Made by a program: the position numbers and the translations under genes
The notes under the pieces: generated by a model
Told to the model about the DNA's origin: nothing
Database searches by the model: none
Seen by the model: only the letters and a program-made list of their open reading frames with translations
DNA from: SLRI01 sp964460465
GTDB lineage: Bacteria; Pseudomonadota; Alphaproteobacteria; Geminicoccales; Geminicoccaceae
DNA length: 64,000 nt
Reading direction: 5' to 3'
Assembly (NCBI GenBank): GCA_964460465.1
Contig: CAYWSB010000011.1
Location: 1 to 64,000, forward strand
In this document: piece by piece, positions 1-9,145 of the stretch
Numbering within the stretch: the first letter of the stretch is position 1
Layout of the letters: every line of letters begins with the position of its first letter

Positions 1-31
1 CTTGGGGTTGTTGGTCCATTTAAGGGTGGGG

Positions 32-56
32 GGTGGGGTGGCATTGCCTCCCCACC
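32..56 (-). terminator. Hairpin downstream of the metal transporter gene
   Basis: An inverted repeat with a 7-bp outer stem, one mismatch, a 3-bp inner stem and a 3-nt loop lies about 30 bp beyond the stop of the minus-strand transporter gene. No U-run follows, so it is only a possible factor-dependent or stem-only terminator. Bases 1-85 otherwise hold no gene I can support. Confidence 0.3.
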
Positions 57-85
57 TGCTTTCTTCCTGTCCGACCGCCGTGGGG

Positions 86-1012
86 TCAGCCGCGGATGAG
101 GGGGTGGGCGGGGGTGGTGAGGGTGGCGTGGAGGAGGGCCGTGCCCATGGCGAGGAGGGCGAGGCCGCCTAGGAGGGCGATGGTGTCGGCGATGCGGGTC
201 AGGCGGGTCTGGTCGGTGTCGAGACGGGATGCCAGGCGGCTGGCCTGGTCGCGGGCGAAGACGGCGAGGCTGGCCATGGCGGCGGTAGTCAGTGCTGTGC
301 CCGTGGACATGGCGAGGACGGCGGCGATGCCGGCGGTGCGCTGATCGAGGGCGATGGCGAGGACGAGGACGAGGATGGCGCCGGTGCAGGGGCGAAGCCC
401 GATGGAGAGGATCGAGGCCAGGAAGGCCCTGGTCGGCGGCGGGGCGTGGTGGTGGTGGCCGCAGGTGCCGCAGGGGGTGGCGGTGCGGGCCTGCCAGAGG
501 TTGCGGCCGTGGCGGAGTGCCAGGAAGGCGCCGAGGCAGGCGACGAGGGCGAAGCTCAGGAGCTCGATGCGGCCGGCGAGGACCTGGCTCTGCCGGGCGG
601 TCTGCTCGAGGAGGGTGACGGTGGCGAAGACGGCGAGGATGGCGGTCAGGCCCTGGACCATCGCGGCCGTCACGGCGAGGGCGATGCCGCGGCCGAGCGT
701 CTCTTTCTGCGTCGCGAGGTAGGTCGTGATGACGACCTTGCCGTGGCCGGGGCCGGCGGCATGGAAGACGCCGTAGAGGAAGCCCAGCCAGACGAGGGCC
801 GGGGCGGCGATGCTACCTTCGGCCTGAACGGCGCGCATGGCGGTGGCCAGGGCCGCGTGCAGCTCACGCTGGGTGGCGACGATCCAGGCGATGAGCCGGG
901 TCCAGGCGGCGCCCGGGTCGACGGTGCCGGCCGAGAGGGCCCAGAGGCCGGCGGCGGCGAGCAGGACCAGGGCGAGCAGGCCGAGCGGCAGGCGGCCGGT
1001 CAAGGGGCACAC
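86..1012 (-). CDS. NicO/RcnA-family nickel/cobalt transporter
   Basis: A predicted inner-membrane metal transporter of 308 residues. It has about six hydrophobic segments, a helix motif around HAAGPGHGKVVI that matches the HxxGPGHG signature of NiCoT/NicO permeases, a histidine-rich cytoplasmic loop (CGTCGHHHHAPPP) likely to bind metal, and a second signature SIGLRPCTGAILVL near the C-terminal half. The start is taken as GTG at 1012, which overlaps the 3' end of the DUF1007 gene by 13 bases; TTG at 1003 is an alternative. The overlap implies translational coupling. The pair resembles the DUF1007-NicO arrangement known in many Proteobacteria. The exact metal (Ni, Co, or another divalent ion) cannot be read from the sequence. 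Confidence 0.85.
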   Translation of the reverse strand: MCPLTGRLPLGLLALVLLAAAGLWALSAGTVDPGAAWTRLIAWIVATQRELHAALATAMRAVQAEGSIAAPALVWLGFLYGVFHAAGPGHGKVVITTYLATQKETLGRGIALAVTAAMVQGLTAILAVFATVTLLEQTARQSQVLAGRIELLSFALVACLGAFLALRHGRNLWQARTATPCGTCGHHHHAPPPTRAFLASILSIGLRPCTGAILVLVLAIALDQRTAGIAAVLAMSTGTALTTAAMASLAVFARDQASRLASRLDTDQTRLTRIADTIALLGGLALLAMGTALLHATLTTPAHPLIRG

Positions 1013-1638
1013 TCGATGGTGGCGATCTCGGCGAAGTGGCGGCCGAGGCCGTTCTCGCCGGTCTGGGTGGCATCGAGGGCGAAGGCCATGGCGACCATCT
1101 CGGGCGTGGGCGTGGGCGGCATGACGAAGACGGTGCAGGCGTCGGCGTCGATGCCGTCGAGCACCGGCGAGACGCCTTCCGCGTAGAGCACCTCGATGTA
1201 GTAGGTGGGATCGAACACGGCGAGCGAGATGGCGCCCGAGGCGGGATCGGCCGGTGTGGCGAGCGGCACCTCGAAGGCGAGCCAGAGGCGCTCGCCCTTG
1301 ATGGTGGTCTCGAAGCGGCGGACGTCGGCCAGCGCCAGCCTCTGGTCCGCCTGCTTGAGCTCGGTGAAGTAGTCGTACTCGCGAAGGTTGGCGAGGTTCT
1401 CGGCCGCCACCTCCTGGAGAAACGCGGAGGGCTCGATGCCGGCGGTGACGAACTCCTCGGCGATGAAGGCGGTGTAGAACTCGTCGAACAGCCAGCCGAG
1501 CTCGATGGCCTCGAGCCGGCCCGCATCGTCGAAGATCAGGCGGCTCTCGAGGTCGATCCAGGAATGCGGGTGGGCCTTGGCCGCGGCTGCGGGCCAGAGG
1601 AGGGCCAGGGCGAGAAGGGCGGTGCGGATGACGGGCAT
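1000..1638 (-). CDS. DUF1007 family periplasmic protein
   Basis: A protein of 212 residues with a clear signal peptide: a basic N-terminus, a hydrophobic stretch rich in Leu and Ala, and a likely cleavage site after AKA. It is followed immediately by HPHSWID, the conserved histidine-rich start of mature DUF1007 proteins. Members of this family occur next to NicO/ABC-type nickel or cobalt transporters and are presumed periplasmic metal-handling partners. Here it is the first gene of a two-gene unit and its stop codon lies inside the start of the transporter gene. Its molecular action is not established; the metal role is inferred from context and from the N-terminal histidines. Confidence 0.85.
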   Translation of the reverse strand: MPVIRTALLALALLWPAAAAKAHPHSWIDLESRLIFDDAGRLEAIELGWLFDEFYTAFIAEEFVTAGIEPSAFLQEVAAENLANLREYDYFTELKQADQRLALADVRRFETTIKGERLWLAFEVPLATPADPASGAISLAVFDPTYYIEVLYAEGVSPVLDGIDADACTVFVMPPTPTPEMVAMAFALDATQTGENGLGRHFAEIATIECAP

Positions 1639-1719
1639 GGACCTCGGCGGCGGTCGGTTGGCCGAGAGATATGGACAGGCGGCGATGATTGCAACGGCGG
1701 CGCCAGCGCCCGCCGGGTG

Positions 1720-2286
1720 TCAGGGCCGGGGCGCGCGCTTGCTCAGGATGCGCTGCAGCGTGCGGCGATGCATGTTGAGCCGGCGCGCGGTCTCGGAGAC
1801 GTTGCGGTTGCACTGCTCGAACACCCGCTGGATGTGCTCCCAGCGCACCCTGTCCGCCGACATCGGGCTGTCGTCGACCGCCGACTGCGGGTGGCCGGTC
1901 AATGCCGCGGCCAGCTCCTCGGGCTTCACCGGCTTGGCCAGGTAGGCGACGGCACCGGCCTTGGCCGCGACGATCGACGAGGCGATGCTGTCGTAGCCGG
2001 TCAGGACGACGACGCGCAGCCCGGGCCGAACGTCCTGCAGCGACTGGATCAACTCCATGCCGTGGCCGTCGGAGAGGTTGAGGTCGACGACGGCATAGTC
2101 GGGGACGAAGCTGGTGGCGACGTCGTAGGCTTCGCGCAGCGAGGCGGCCGGCGCCACCTCGTAGCCCAGCCGCTCGAGGGCGCGGACCAGGTTGCGACGC
2201 AAGGGCGCGTCGTCGTCGACCAGCAGCACCTTGCCGCCGCTGCCGGGCTCGGGTCCGCTGCTGCTCGTGTCGGCTCCGGCGATCAT
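1720..2286 (-). CDS. RegA/PrrA/ActR-type response regulator (second copy in operon)
   Basis: A response regulator of 188 residues. The receiver domain (about residues 18-125) has the acidic pocket VDDDAPLRR, the phospho-acceptor Asp in AVVDLNLSDG and the conserved Lys in LAKPVKP. A short linker leads to a Fis-type helix-turn-helix ending in the sequence NVSETARRLNMHRRTLQRIL, typical of RegA/ActR. ATG at 2286 has a good GGGAGG ribosome site. It lies 130 bp downstream of a paralogue with the same DNA-binding end but a diverged receiver. This suggests a duplicated regulator that reads a different or modified input while contacting the same promoters. RegA orthologues control redox-dependent genes such as respiration, carbon and nitrogen fixation. 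Confidence 0.9.
   Translation of the reverse strand: MIAGADTSSSGPEPGSGGKVLLVDDDAPLRRNLVRALERLGYEVAPAASLREAYDVATSFVPDYAVVDLNLSDGHGMELIQSLQDVRPGLRVVVLTGYDSIASSIVAAKAGAVAYLAKPVKPEELAAALTGHPQSAVDDSPMSADRVRWEHIQRVFEQCNRNVSETARRLNMHRRTLQRILSKRAPRP
1736..1867 (-). repeat. Near-identical DNA segment shared with 2433-2564 (copy 1)
   Basis: This 132-bp stretch, which encodes the Fis-type DNA-binding end of the regulator, matches 2433-2564 at all but four positions by eye, while the receiver-domain halves of the two genes are clearly diverged. Confidence 0.9.
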
Positions 2287-2416
2287 GGCACCTCCCTCGC
2301 TTTCCTGCCCTCGTGGTGGGCCCGTCTCGTGCTGGTCCGCTTGCGGCGCATCGACCGGGCGGCACCGGCCGGGGCAGCGACGGCGTCAGCCGGGCGCCAT
2401 CGACCGCCGCCTTGCA

Positions 2417-3001
2417 TCACTCCTTGGGTGCACGCTTGTTCAGGATCCGCTGCAGCGTGCGGCGATGCATGTTGAGCCGGCGCGCGGTCTCCGAGACGTT
2501 GCGGTTGCACTGCTCGAACACCCGCTGGATGTGCTCCCAGCGCACCCGGTCCGCCGACATCGGGTTCTGCGGCGGCGGCGGCAGGCCGTTGCCGGTGCTG
2601 AGCAGGGCGGCGATGACGTCGTCGGCGTCGGCCGGCTTGGCGATGTAGTCGACCGCCCCGGCCTTGATCGCCGCCACCGCCGTGGCGATGTTGCCGTAGC
2701 CGGTGAGCACGACGATGCGGGTGGCGGGATGGAGCTCGCGGATGCGCGCCACGAGGTCGATGCCGGAGCCGTCCTCGAGCCTGAGATCGATCACCGCGTA
2801 GGCCGGCTTGATCGAGTGGGCGATGTTGAGCCCCTCCTTCAGACTCTCGCCCGCGTAGACCTGGAAGCCGCGGCGCTCCATGGCGCGCTGCAGGCTGCGG
2901 CGCAGCGGCGCGTCGTCGTCGACCAGCATCAGCACGGGTGACTCGCCGGAGGGGAAGCGGTGCTGCACGGGTTCGTTCAACGTTTCCGTCTCAATCGTCA
3001 C
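2417..3001 (-). CDS. regA: RegA/PrrA/ActR-type response regulator
   Basis: A response regulator of about 194 residues, the likely cognate partner of the adjacent RegB kinase. The receiver has LMLVDDDAPLRR, the acceptor Asp in AVIDLRLEDG, the switch Thr in VVLTGYG and the Lys in YIAKPAD. A proline-rich hinge (LPPPPQNP) precedes the Fis-type helix-turn-helix, as in RegA/PrrA. The start is taken as GTG at 3001, preceded at good spacing by GGGAGC and overlapping the regB stop by 11 bases; a TTG at 3019 is less likely. The order regB-regA-regA' on one strand implies a single operon. Confidence 0.92.
   Translation of the reverse strand: MTIETETLNEPVQHRFPSGESPVLMLVDDDAPLRRSLQRAMERRGFQVYAGESLKEGLNIAHSIKPAYAVIDLRLEDGSGIDLVARIRELHPATRIVVLTGYGNIATAVAAIKAGAVDYIAKPADADDVIAALLSTGNGLPPPPQNPMSADRVRWEHIQRVFEQCNRNVSETARRLNMHRRTLQRILNKRAPKE
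2433..2564 (-). repeat. Near-identical DNA segment shared with 1736-1867 (copy 2)
   Basis: Second copy of the 132-bp segment. It covers the codons from the MSADRVRW region to the end of the helix-turn-helix. Only four differences from copy 1 were counted by eye. Confidence 0.9.
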
Positions 3002-4580
3002 GGGTCTGCTCCCGTCCAAGCTGTTCTAGGGCACCCGTCGGCCAACTGATTCTGACCAAAGCACCTTTTTCCCGGTGAGACAACTTGTCTCGGTTGGCAA
3101 AATGCACCGTGGCATGGGTACGGGCAAGCAGGGTCTTGGCGATGAACACGCCGAGGCCGAGCCCGCCCTCGTTGCGGCGCGACGACAGGTAGGGCTCGCC
3201 CAGCCAGTCGAGCATCTCCGGCATGAAGCCCGGGCCGTCGTCGATGATCTCGACGGCGACCCCGGCGAGGTGCACGGCGACGGCGATCTCGACGCGCTTC
3301 TGGGCGAAGCGGACAGCGTTGTCGACGAGATTGGCGATGGCGTGGCGCAGCTCCGGTGCCAGGCTGACGCGCGGCTCGGCCAGGCCCGGGGCGACGTCGA
3401 CCGTCACGTCGATCGTGACCGTGCCGTTGCGGTAGGCCTCGGCGATGGTGTTGAGCAGGCCCGAGAGGGGGGCCGCGGTGAACGAGGAGTCGGCGTCGTC
3501 GCGCCGGTCGCGACCGCCGCGACCGAGGCTCGCCAGGGTCTCGCGGCAGCGTCGCGCTTGCGCCAGCAGCTCGTCGGCGTCCTCCTTCAGCGGGCTCGAG
3601 GGCGGCAGCTCGCGGACCAGCTCCTTGGCGATGACGTTGATGGTGGCGAGTGGCGTGCCGAGCAGGTGGGCGGCGGCCGCCGCCTGGCTGCCGAGGGCCG
3701 AGAGCTCCTGCTCGCGGGCCAGCGCCAGCTGGGTGGCGGTCAGCGCCAGGGCGTGACGCCGCGCGTCGTCGGCGAGCCGCCAGACATAGCCGGCCACCAT
3801 GGCCACGGTCATCGACATGGCGAGCCACGAGGCGAAGAGATAGAGCGGCGGCATCCGCAGCGTGCCGTCGTGCCAGGGCAGCTCGGTCGGCATGGCGGCC
3901 ATCACGGCCAGCGCCAGCAGGGCCGCGGCAGTGAGGCCGGCGGTTCGCAGCCGGCCCAGGGTCGCCGCACCCAGGCCGACGGGAAGGACCAAGAGCAGCA
4001 TGAAGGGGTTCTGCAGGCCGCCGCTGACGGCCAAGAGGTAGGCGAGCTGCAGGACGTCGAACAGCATCAGCGCGAAGATCGCGTTCTCGCCGAGGCGGTC
4101 CGTGGGGGCGCCCAGGAACTGCACCGTGAGGTTGACCGCGAAGGTGAGCACCAGGGCCGGCAACAGCCACGGCAGCGGCAGCTCGATGCCGAGGGAGAAA
4201 TGGACGAACAGGATGGTGAACACCTGGCCGCCGAGCGCCACCCAGCGCATGACGGCGAGGGTGAAGAAGCGGACCCGGCCCTCGCCGAAGGCGCCGCCCG
4301 GGACGCTGTCGTCGAACCAGCGGCGCCGCCGCGGCGACGGCCGGCTCGGCGCGGTCGGGTCGGCTCGCCCGGGCGCGCCCTGCCGCGTGCCGCCCGGCGT
4401 CTCGCGCCATGCCGGGTCCGCTGCCGCTGGTCGGGTCCTGGTGGTGTCGGATGCCAAGGTGCCGGCCCGCCCTTCCCGCTCGTCGCGGCCACCGCATGGG
4501 CGCCCGCTCGCTTCGCCGCTACGGGTGCCGGCGCTGGCTGGATCATGCCGCGGCGCACGCCGGCGATGGCTGCTCATCAT
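2991..4580 (-). CDS. regB: RegB/PrrB/ActS-type redox sensor histidine kinase
   Basis: An inner-membrane sensor kinase with about six transmembrane helices (roughly residues 105-270 from this start). It carries GGLQNPF (187-193), the ubiquinone-site heptapeptide characteristic of RegB, and the conserved redox cysteine in ARRCRE (Cys345). The phospho-acceptor box reads AAAAHLLGTPLATI (His305), followed by an N-box (NLVDNAVRFA), DDGPGF and GGLGLGVFIAK. One oddity: RegB proteins normally have HELGTP, but here the residue after the His is Leu. The start is uncertain. ATG 4580 gives a 100-residue Arg/Pro-rich leader absent from the family, so the true start may lie downstream, but a start further upstream would run into the terminator at 4647-4678. 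Confidence 0.9.
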   Translation of the reverse strand: MMSSHRRRAPRHDPASAGTRSGEASGRPCGGRDEREGRAGTLASDTTRTRPAAADPAWRETPGGTRQGAPGRADPTAPSRPSPRRRRWFDDSVPGGAFGEGRVRFFTLAVMRWVALGGQVFTILFVHFSLGIELPLPWLLPALVLTFAVNLTVQFLGAPTDRLGENAIFALMLFDVLQLAYLLAVSGGLQNPFMLLLVLPVGLGAATLGRLRTAGLTAAALLALAVMAAMPTELPWHDGTLRMPPLYLFASWLAMSMTVAMVAGYVWRLADDARRHALALTATQLALAREQELSALGSQAAAAAHLLGTPLATINVIAKELVRELPPSSPLKEDADELLAQARRCRETLASLGRGGRDRRDDADSSFTAAPLSGLLNTIAEAYRNGTVTIDVTVDVAPGLAEPRVSLAPELRHAIANLVDNAVRFAQKRVEIAVAVHLAGVAVEIIDDGPGFMPEMLDWLGEPYLSSRRNEGGLGLGVFIAKTLLARTHATVHFANRDKLSHREKGALVRISWPTGALEQLGREQTRDD

Positions 4581-4646
4581 GGCGACCCGGCGTCGTCTGA
4601 CAAGCCGGTCGACGGGTGTCGACCGGCCTGCGGCCGGCGACTGGAC

Positions 4647-4678
4647 AAAAAAAGCCCGTCCGACAGAGCCGGACGGGC
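4647..4678 (-). terminator. Rho-independent terminator reading on the minus strand
   Basis: A perfect 9-bp stem (4654-4662 with 4670-4678), a 7-nt loop and a run of seven T on the minus strand. It lies 270 bp after the prsR stop and about 70 bp before regB, so it separates the prsK-prsR unit from the regB-regA unit. Confidence 0.9.
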
Positions 4679-4682
4679 GCAA

Positions 4683-4948
4683 GTCGCGGGCTCGTCGCCC
4701 TCTCGCAAGGTCGATGCCACGGCACCCCGCGGCTCTGCCGGCTCGATTGGATCGCTACACCGAGGCCGGTCCGGCGGGCGCCGGACCGGTCGAGCGCCGC
4801 AGCACCGACACCTCACGCTCGTTGAGCACGTCGGTACGTCCATTGTCAAGCGGCAGTCATGGCGAGACTCACCACGGGCCTGCAACTGTAAAAATTCTTT
4901 ACAGAATCCGATTGTCATGCAGACTGCAAGTCATCCGCCGGTTCTTCA
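4683..4948 (-). other. Structured intergenic region between prsR and the terminator
   Basis: No convincing coding sequence. It holds a perfect 10-bp-arm hairpin (4766-4789, 4-nt loop), a minus-strand TTGACA element (4844-4849) and the AT-rich dyad at 4886-4904. With the terminator just downstream, this could be a long 3' untranslated region, or a separate small transcript of roughly 170-230 nt on the minus strand. Sequence alone does not decide between these. Confidence 0.4.
4886..4904. promoter_or_regulatory. Perfect AT-rich dyad, possible regulator binding site
   Basis: Arms CTGTAAA and TTTACAG are separated by 5 nt, in a short AT-rich patch just past the prsR stop codon. Symmetry and base composition suggest an operator, possibly for PrsR or another dimeric regulator. 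The binding protein is not known. Confidence 0.4.
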
Positions 4949-6294
<1,346 letters not shown>

Positions 6295-6298
<4 letters not shown>

Positions 6299-8340
6299 GT
6301 GGTCTGGTCCTCCAGGGTCGCCAGCGCCGGCCGGGCCGGCAGGTCGGGCAGCGAGAGGGTGACGGTGGTCCCCTGCCCCGGTGTCGAGGCCAGGCCGAAG
6401 CGGCCGCCGACGCGCTCGACGGTGTTGCGCGCCTGATCCAGGCCGAGGCCGAGGCCGCCGGGCCTGCCCGAGGCGAAGGCCTTCCCGCGACCGGCATCGC
6501 GCAGGATCTCGGGCGGCAGGCCGGGGCCATTGTCGGCGACCATCAGGGCGGCCATGCCGCCCTGCCGCTCGAGCCGAAGCGTCACCCGCCCCCTGGGTCC
6601 GACCGCCTCGAGCGCATTGTCGACGAGGTGCTCGACGGCCGTCGCCAGCGCCTCGGACTCGACCCGGGATGCCAGTGGCGGCAGCGGCTCGGCGACGACG
6701 AGGCGCGGATCGCCGCGCCGCGCCGCGACCCGCCTGAGCAGCGGCGCCAGCTCGACCCGGCCGAGCCTGGGGTGGCGCTCCTGGCGCAGCTGGTCGATCA
6801 GCCGGTTCATGCGGGCGACCGAGAAGTCGAGCGTCTCGAGCATGTCGTCGTAGAAGGCCTGGTTGCCGCGATGCCGCTTGGCGTTGGCGTGGGTCAGGGC
6901 CAGCTCGGCCGCGACGTTCTTCACGTCGTGCATGACATAGGCGAAGCGGCGGGTGAAGTTCTCGAACTGCCGGGCATTGGCGAGCTGGCGGGCGGCCTCG
7001 TCCTCGGCCAGATAGGAGGTCGCCTGGCGCGATACGAGCCGCAGCAGCTCGCGATCCTCGCGATCCAGCGGCCGCGGGTCACGCGGCTTGCCGAGAACCA
7101 GGAAGCCGAACAGCGCGTCGCGGTGAACGAGCGGCAGCAGCAGCCAGACCGAGCGTTCCGGCGGCAGGAAATCCGGCCAGGGGATGCCCGGCGGCAGCGG
7201 CCCCGCCGGCCGGTGAATGGCGCTCAGCAGCTGCGCCGCGGCGGCATCGCGCCCGCCGTCGGCGGCGAGCAGGGCAGCCGCCAGACCCGGGGCGCTGCCG
7301 GAGCCGCACTCGGCCGCCGGCAGGCCGAGCACGGCGAGCCGGCGATAGCGGTCGTCGCCCTCGGCCAGCCAGATCGCACCGGCCGCAGCCCCGACCGTGC
7401 CGGCCACGGCGCGGATGACGCGCTCGGGCAGGTCGTCGCTGGGGCGCGGATCGGCGCCGGTCAGCACGTCGACGAAGTCCGGCCAGACCTCGCGGTAGTC
7501 GTAGCGATGCGGGCGCAGCCAGCGGCCGAGCCGGTCGTCGAGGCGGTGGCCGGCACCGGGCGCCAGTGCCGCGCCGAGAATGGCCAGGGTGGCCGGCAGG
7601 AACAGCGCCAGCCCGAGCGTCACGCCCAGGCTGCGGCCGAGCAGAGCGGCGGCCGCGGCGACCGCGAGCACGGCGGCCGCGGTCGCCGCGGCGACGAGCG
7701 CCAGCCGCCGCGTGCCCGGCCGGAGGGCCACGGCCGCACCCGGTCGCGGCAGGGTGGCAAGGCCCAGGGCCAGCAGTGGCGCCAGGAGGGCGCGGAGCAG
7801 TGGCCGCACCGTCTCCGCGGCCCCGAGGGCGGTGGCGCCGGCCAGGGCGAGGCCGGCGAGCGCCAGATCGAAAGCAAAGCCGGCACCGAGCGCCAGCAGC
7901 AGGAGGCGGGCGCCGGCCGCGTGCTCGGCCAGGGTGGTGCCGGCGAGACCGGTAACCAGGAAGAGGCCGATGATGCCGGTGGCGGCCAACGCCATCAGCC
8001 ACGGATCGGCCGGGGCGACCATGGCGATGGCAACCGTCAGCGCCAGGGCCAGGCCGGTCGTGATCCGTGCCGCACGGTCGCGAAAGATGCCGCCGGCGAC
8101 GGCCAGGACCGTGGTCCAGAGGAGCACCTCGGCGAGTGCGGCCGGCCGAGCGCCGGACGGCCCGCCAGTCGCTGTGATCAGGCCGCAGGCGGCGGCGACG
8201 ACGGCGGCCGCGACCACCAGGGCCACGAGCCGGGCCGGCGGGCGCAGACGGCCCAGGGCGACGAGCACGGCCAGCGTCAGGTAGGCGAGCGCGGCGAGCA
8301 CGCCGAAGACGCCGGCGAGCAGCTCGGCGGGCGGGCTCAT
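6295..8340 (-). CDS. prsK: PrsK-type membrane histidine kinase
   Basis: A sensor kinase of 681 residues. The first 280 residues or so form about eight to nine transmembrane helices, then a cytoplasmic GAF-like region (about 300-450), a phospho-acceptor box FAYVMHDVKNVAAELAL (His471), and a HATPase domain with HLVDNALEAV, ADNGPGLPP and GGLGLGLDQARN. This order and the HDVKN box are hallmarks of PrsK, the partner of PrsR in exopolysaccharide/PEP-CTERM-linked regulation. ATG at 8340 is the first gene of the prsK-prsR unit. The signal sensed is unknown. The neighbouring polysaccharide clusters are plausible targets, but this is inferred. Confidence 0.92.
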
Positions 8341-8490
8341 GCAGCCGCGCCGGGCAAGCCGCGGCAGCGCCGGGCGCCGCGGCTGCCGATCGAGGCCGCG
8401 AGCGAGGTCGAGCCCGCGAGCCGGCCCCCGCGGTCTCGGGCAACGCGTTGCCGTGCGGCGGTGCCGTGGGGTAAATGCCCGTTCATGCTG

Positions 8491-8536
8491 AGCCCGACCG
8501 AAAGCCTGTCGGGTGATTAGCCGGTTTCGCCGGGCT
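8491..8536. repeat. Inverted repeats between rsmD and prsK
   Basis: CCCGAC (8493-8498) pairs with GTCGGG (8508-8513), and AGCCCG (8491-8496) can alternatively pair with CGGGCT (8531-8536). It lies just beyond the rsmD stop and upstream of prsK. It could act as a stem-type terminator or be a dispersed palindromic element; no U-run is present. The rest of 8341-8563 shows no gene. Confidence 0.3.
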
Positions 8537-8563
8537 TGGCGGTGTTGTCGGCGCCGATATGTA

Positions 8564-9145
8564 TCATGCTACCGATGTTCGGTTGTCATGTCCGTCGACA
8601 GGGTGCAGCAGCACGATCCGGCCGGCGCCGTAGCGGCGCTCGGCCTCGAAGGCGAAGCCGGCCGGCGCCGCAAAGGGCTCCCGGGCCGCGAGCTCGACCA
8701 CGACGACGGCGTCGTCGGCCAGCCAGCCGCCGGCCACCAGCGACGCCAGCGCCGGCAGGGCGAGGCCGCTGTGGTAGGGCGGGTCGAGATAGACGATGTC
8801 GAAGGGTGCCGTCGCGCGCGGCAGGCGCGTGGCATCGCCGGCCAGCAGGCGCGCCGCGTCGCCGAGGCCGAGCTTGGCGATGTTGCGGCGGATCGCGGCG
8901 GCCGCGGCACGGTCGGCCTCGACCAGGACGAGCTCGGCCGCGCCGCGCGAGACGGCCTCGAGCCCGACCGCCCCACTGCCGGCGAAGAGATCGAGGAACC
9001 GCGCCCCGGCGAGCGCCTGGCGATGCGCCAGCATGGAGAAGAGCGCCTCGCGCAGCCGCTCGGCGCTCGGGCGAACGGCCTGCCCCGCGGGCACCTCGAG
9101 CCGGCGGCCGCGATACCGGCCGGCGATGATCCGGGGTGGGCTCAA
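8564..9145 (-). CDS. rsmD: 16S rRNA (guanine(966)-N(2))-methyltransferase RsmD
   Basis: A Rossmann-fold methyltransferase of 193 residues that methylates G966 of 16S rRNA in the 30S subunit. It opens with PRIIAGRYRGRRL, the usual RsmD start, has the SAM-binding motif LDLFAGSGAVGLE (51-63) and the N-methyltransferase motif DPPY (121-124). Its length matches the family. Its start overlaps the stop of the pseudouridine synthase gene (ATGA, 9142-9145), the common rluB-rsmD arrangement in alphaproteobacteria. Confidence 0.95.
   Translation of the reverse strand: MSPPRIIAGRYRGRRLEVPAGQAVRPSAERLREALFSMLAHRQALAGARFLDLFAGSGAVGLEAVSRGAAELVLVEADRAAAAAIRRNIAKLGLGDAARLLAGDATRLPRATAPFDIVYLDPPYHSGLALPALASLVAGGWLADDAVVVVELAAREPFAAPAGFAFEAERRYGAGRIVLLHPVDGHDNRTSVA

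Noticed and set aside
1036..2475. Long plus-strand open frame of about 479 codons
   Set aside because: It is antisense to the DUF1007 and RegA-type genes. High GC in codon position 3 on the true strand keeps the opposite strand free of stops, and the translation has no family features.
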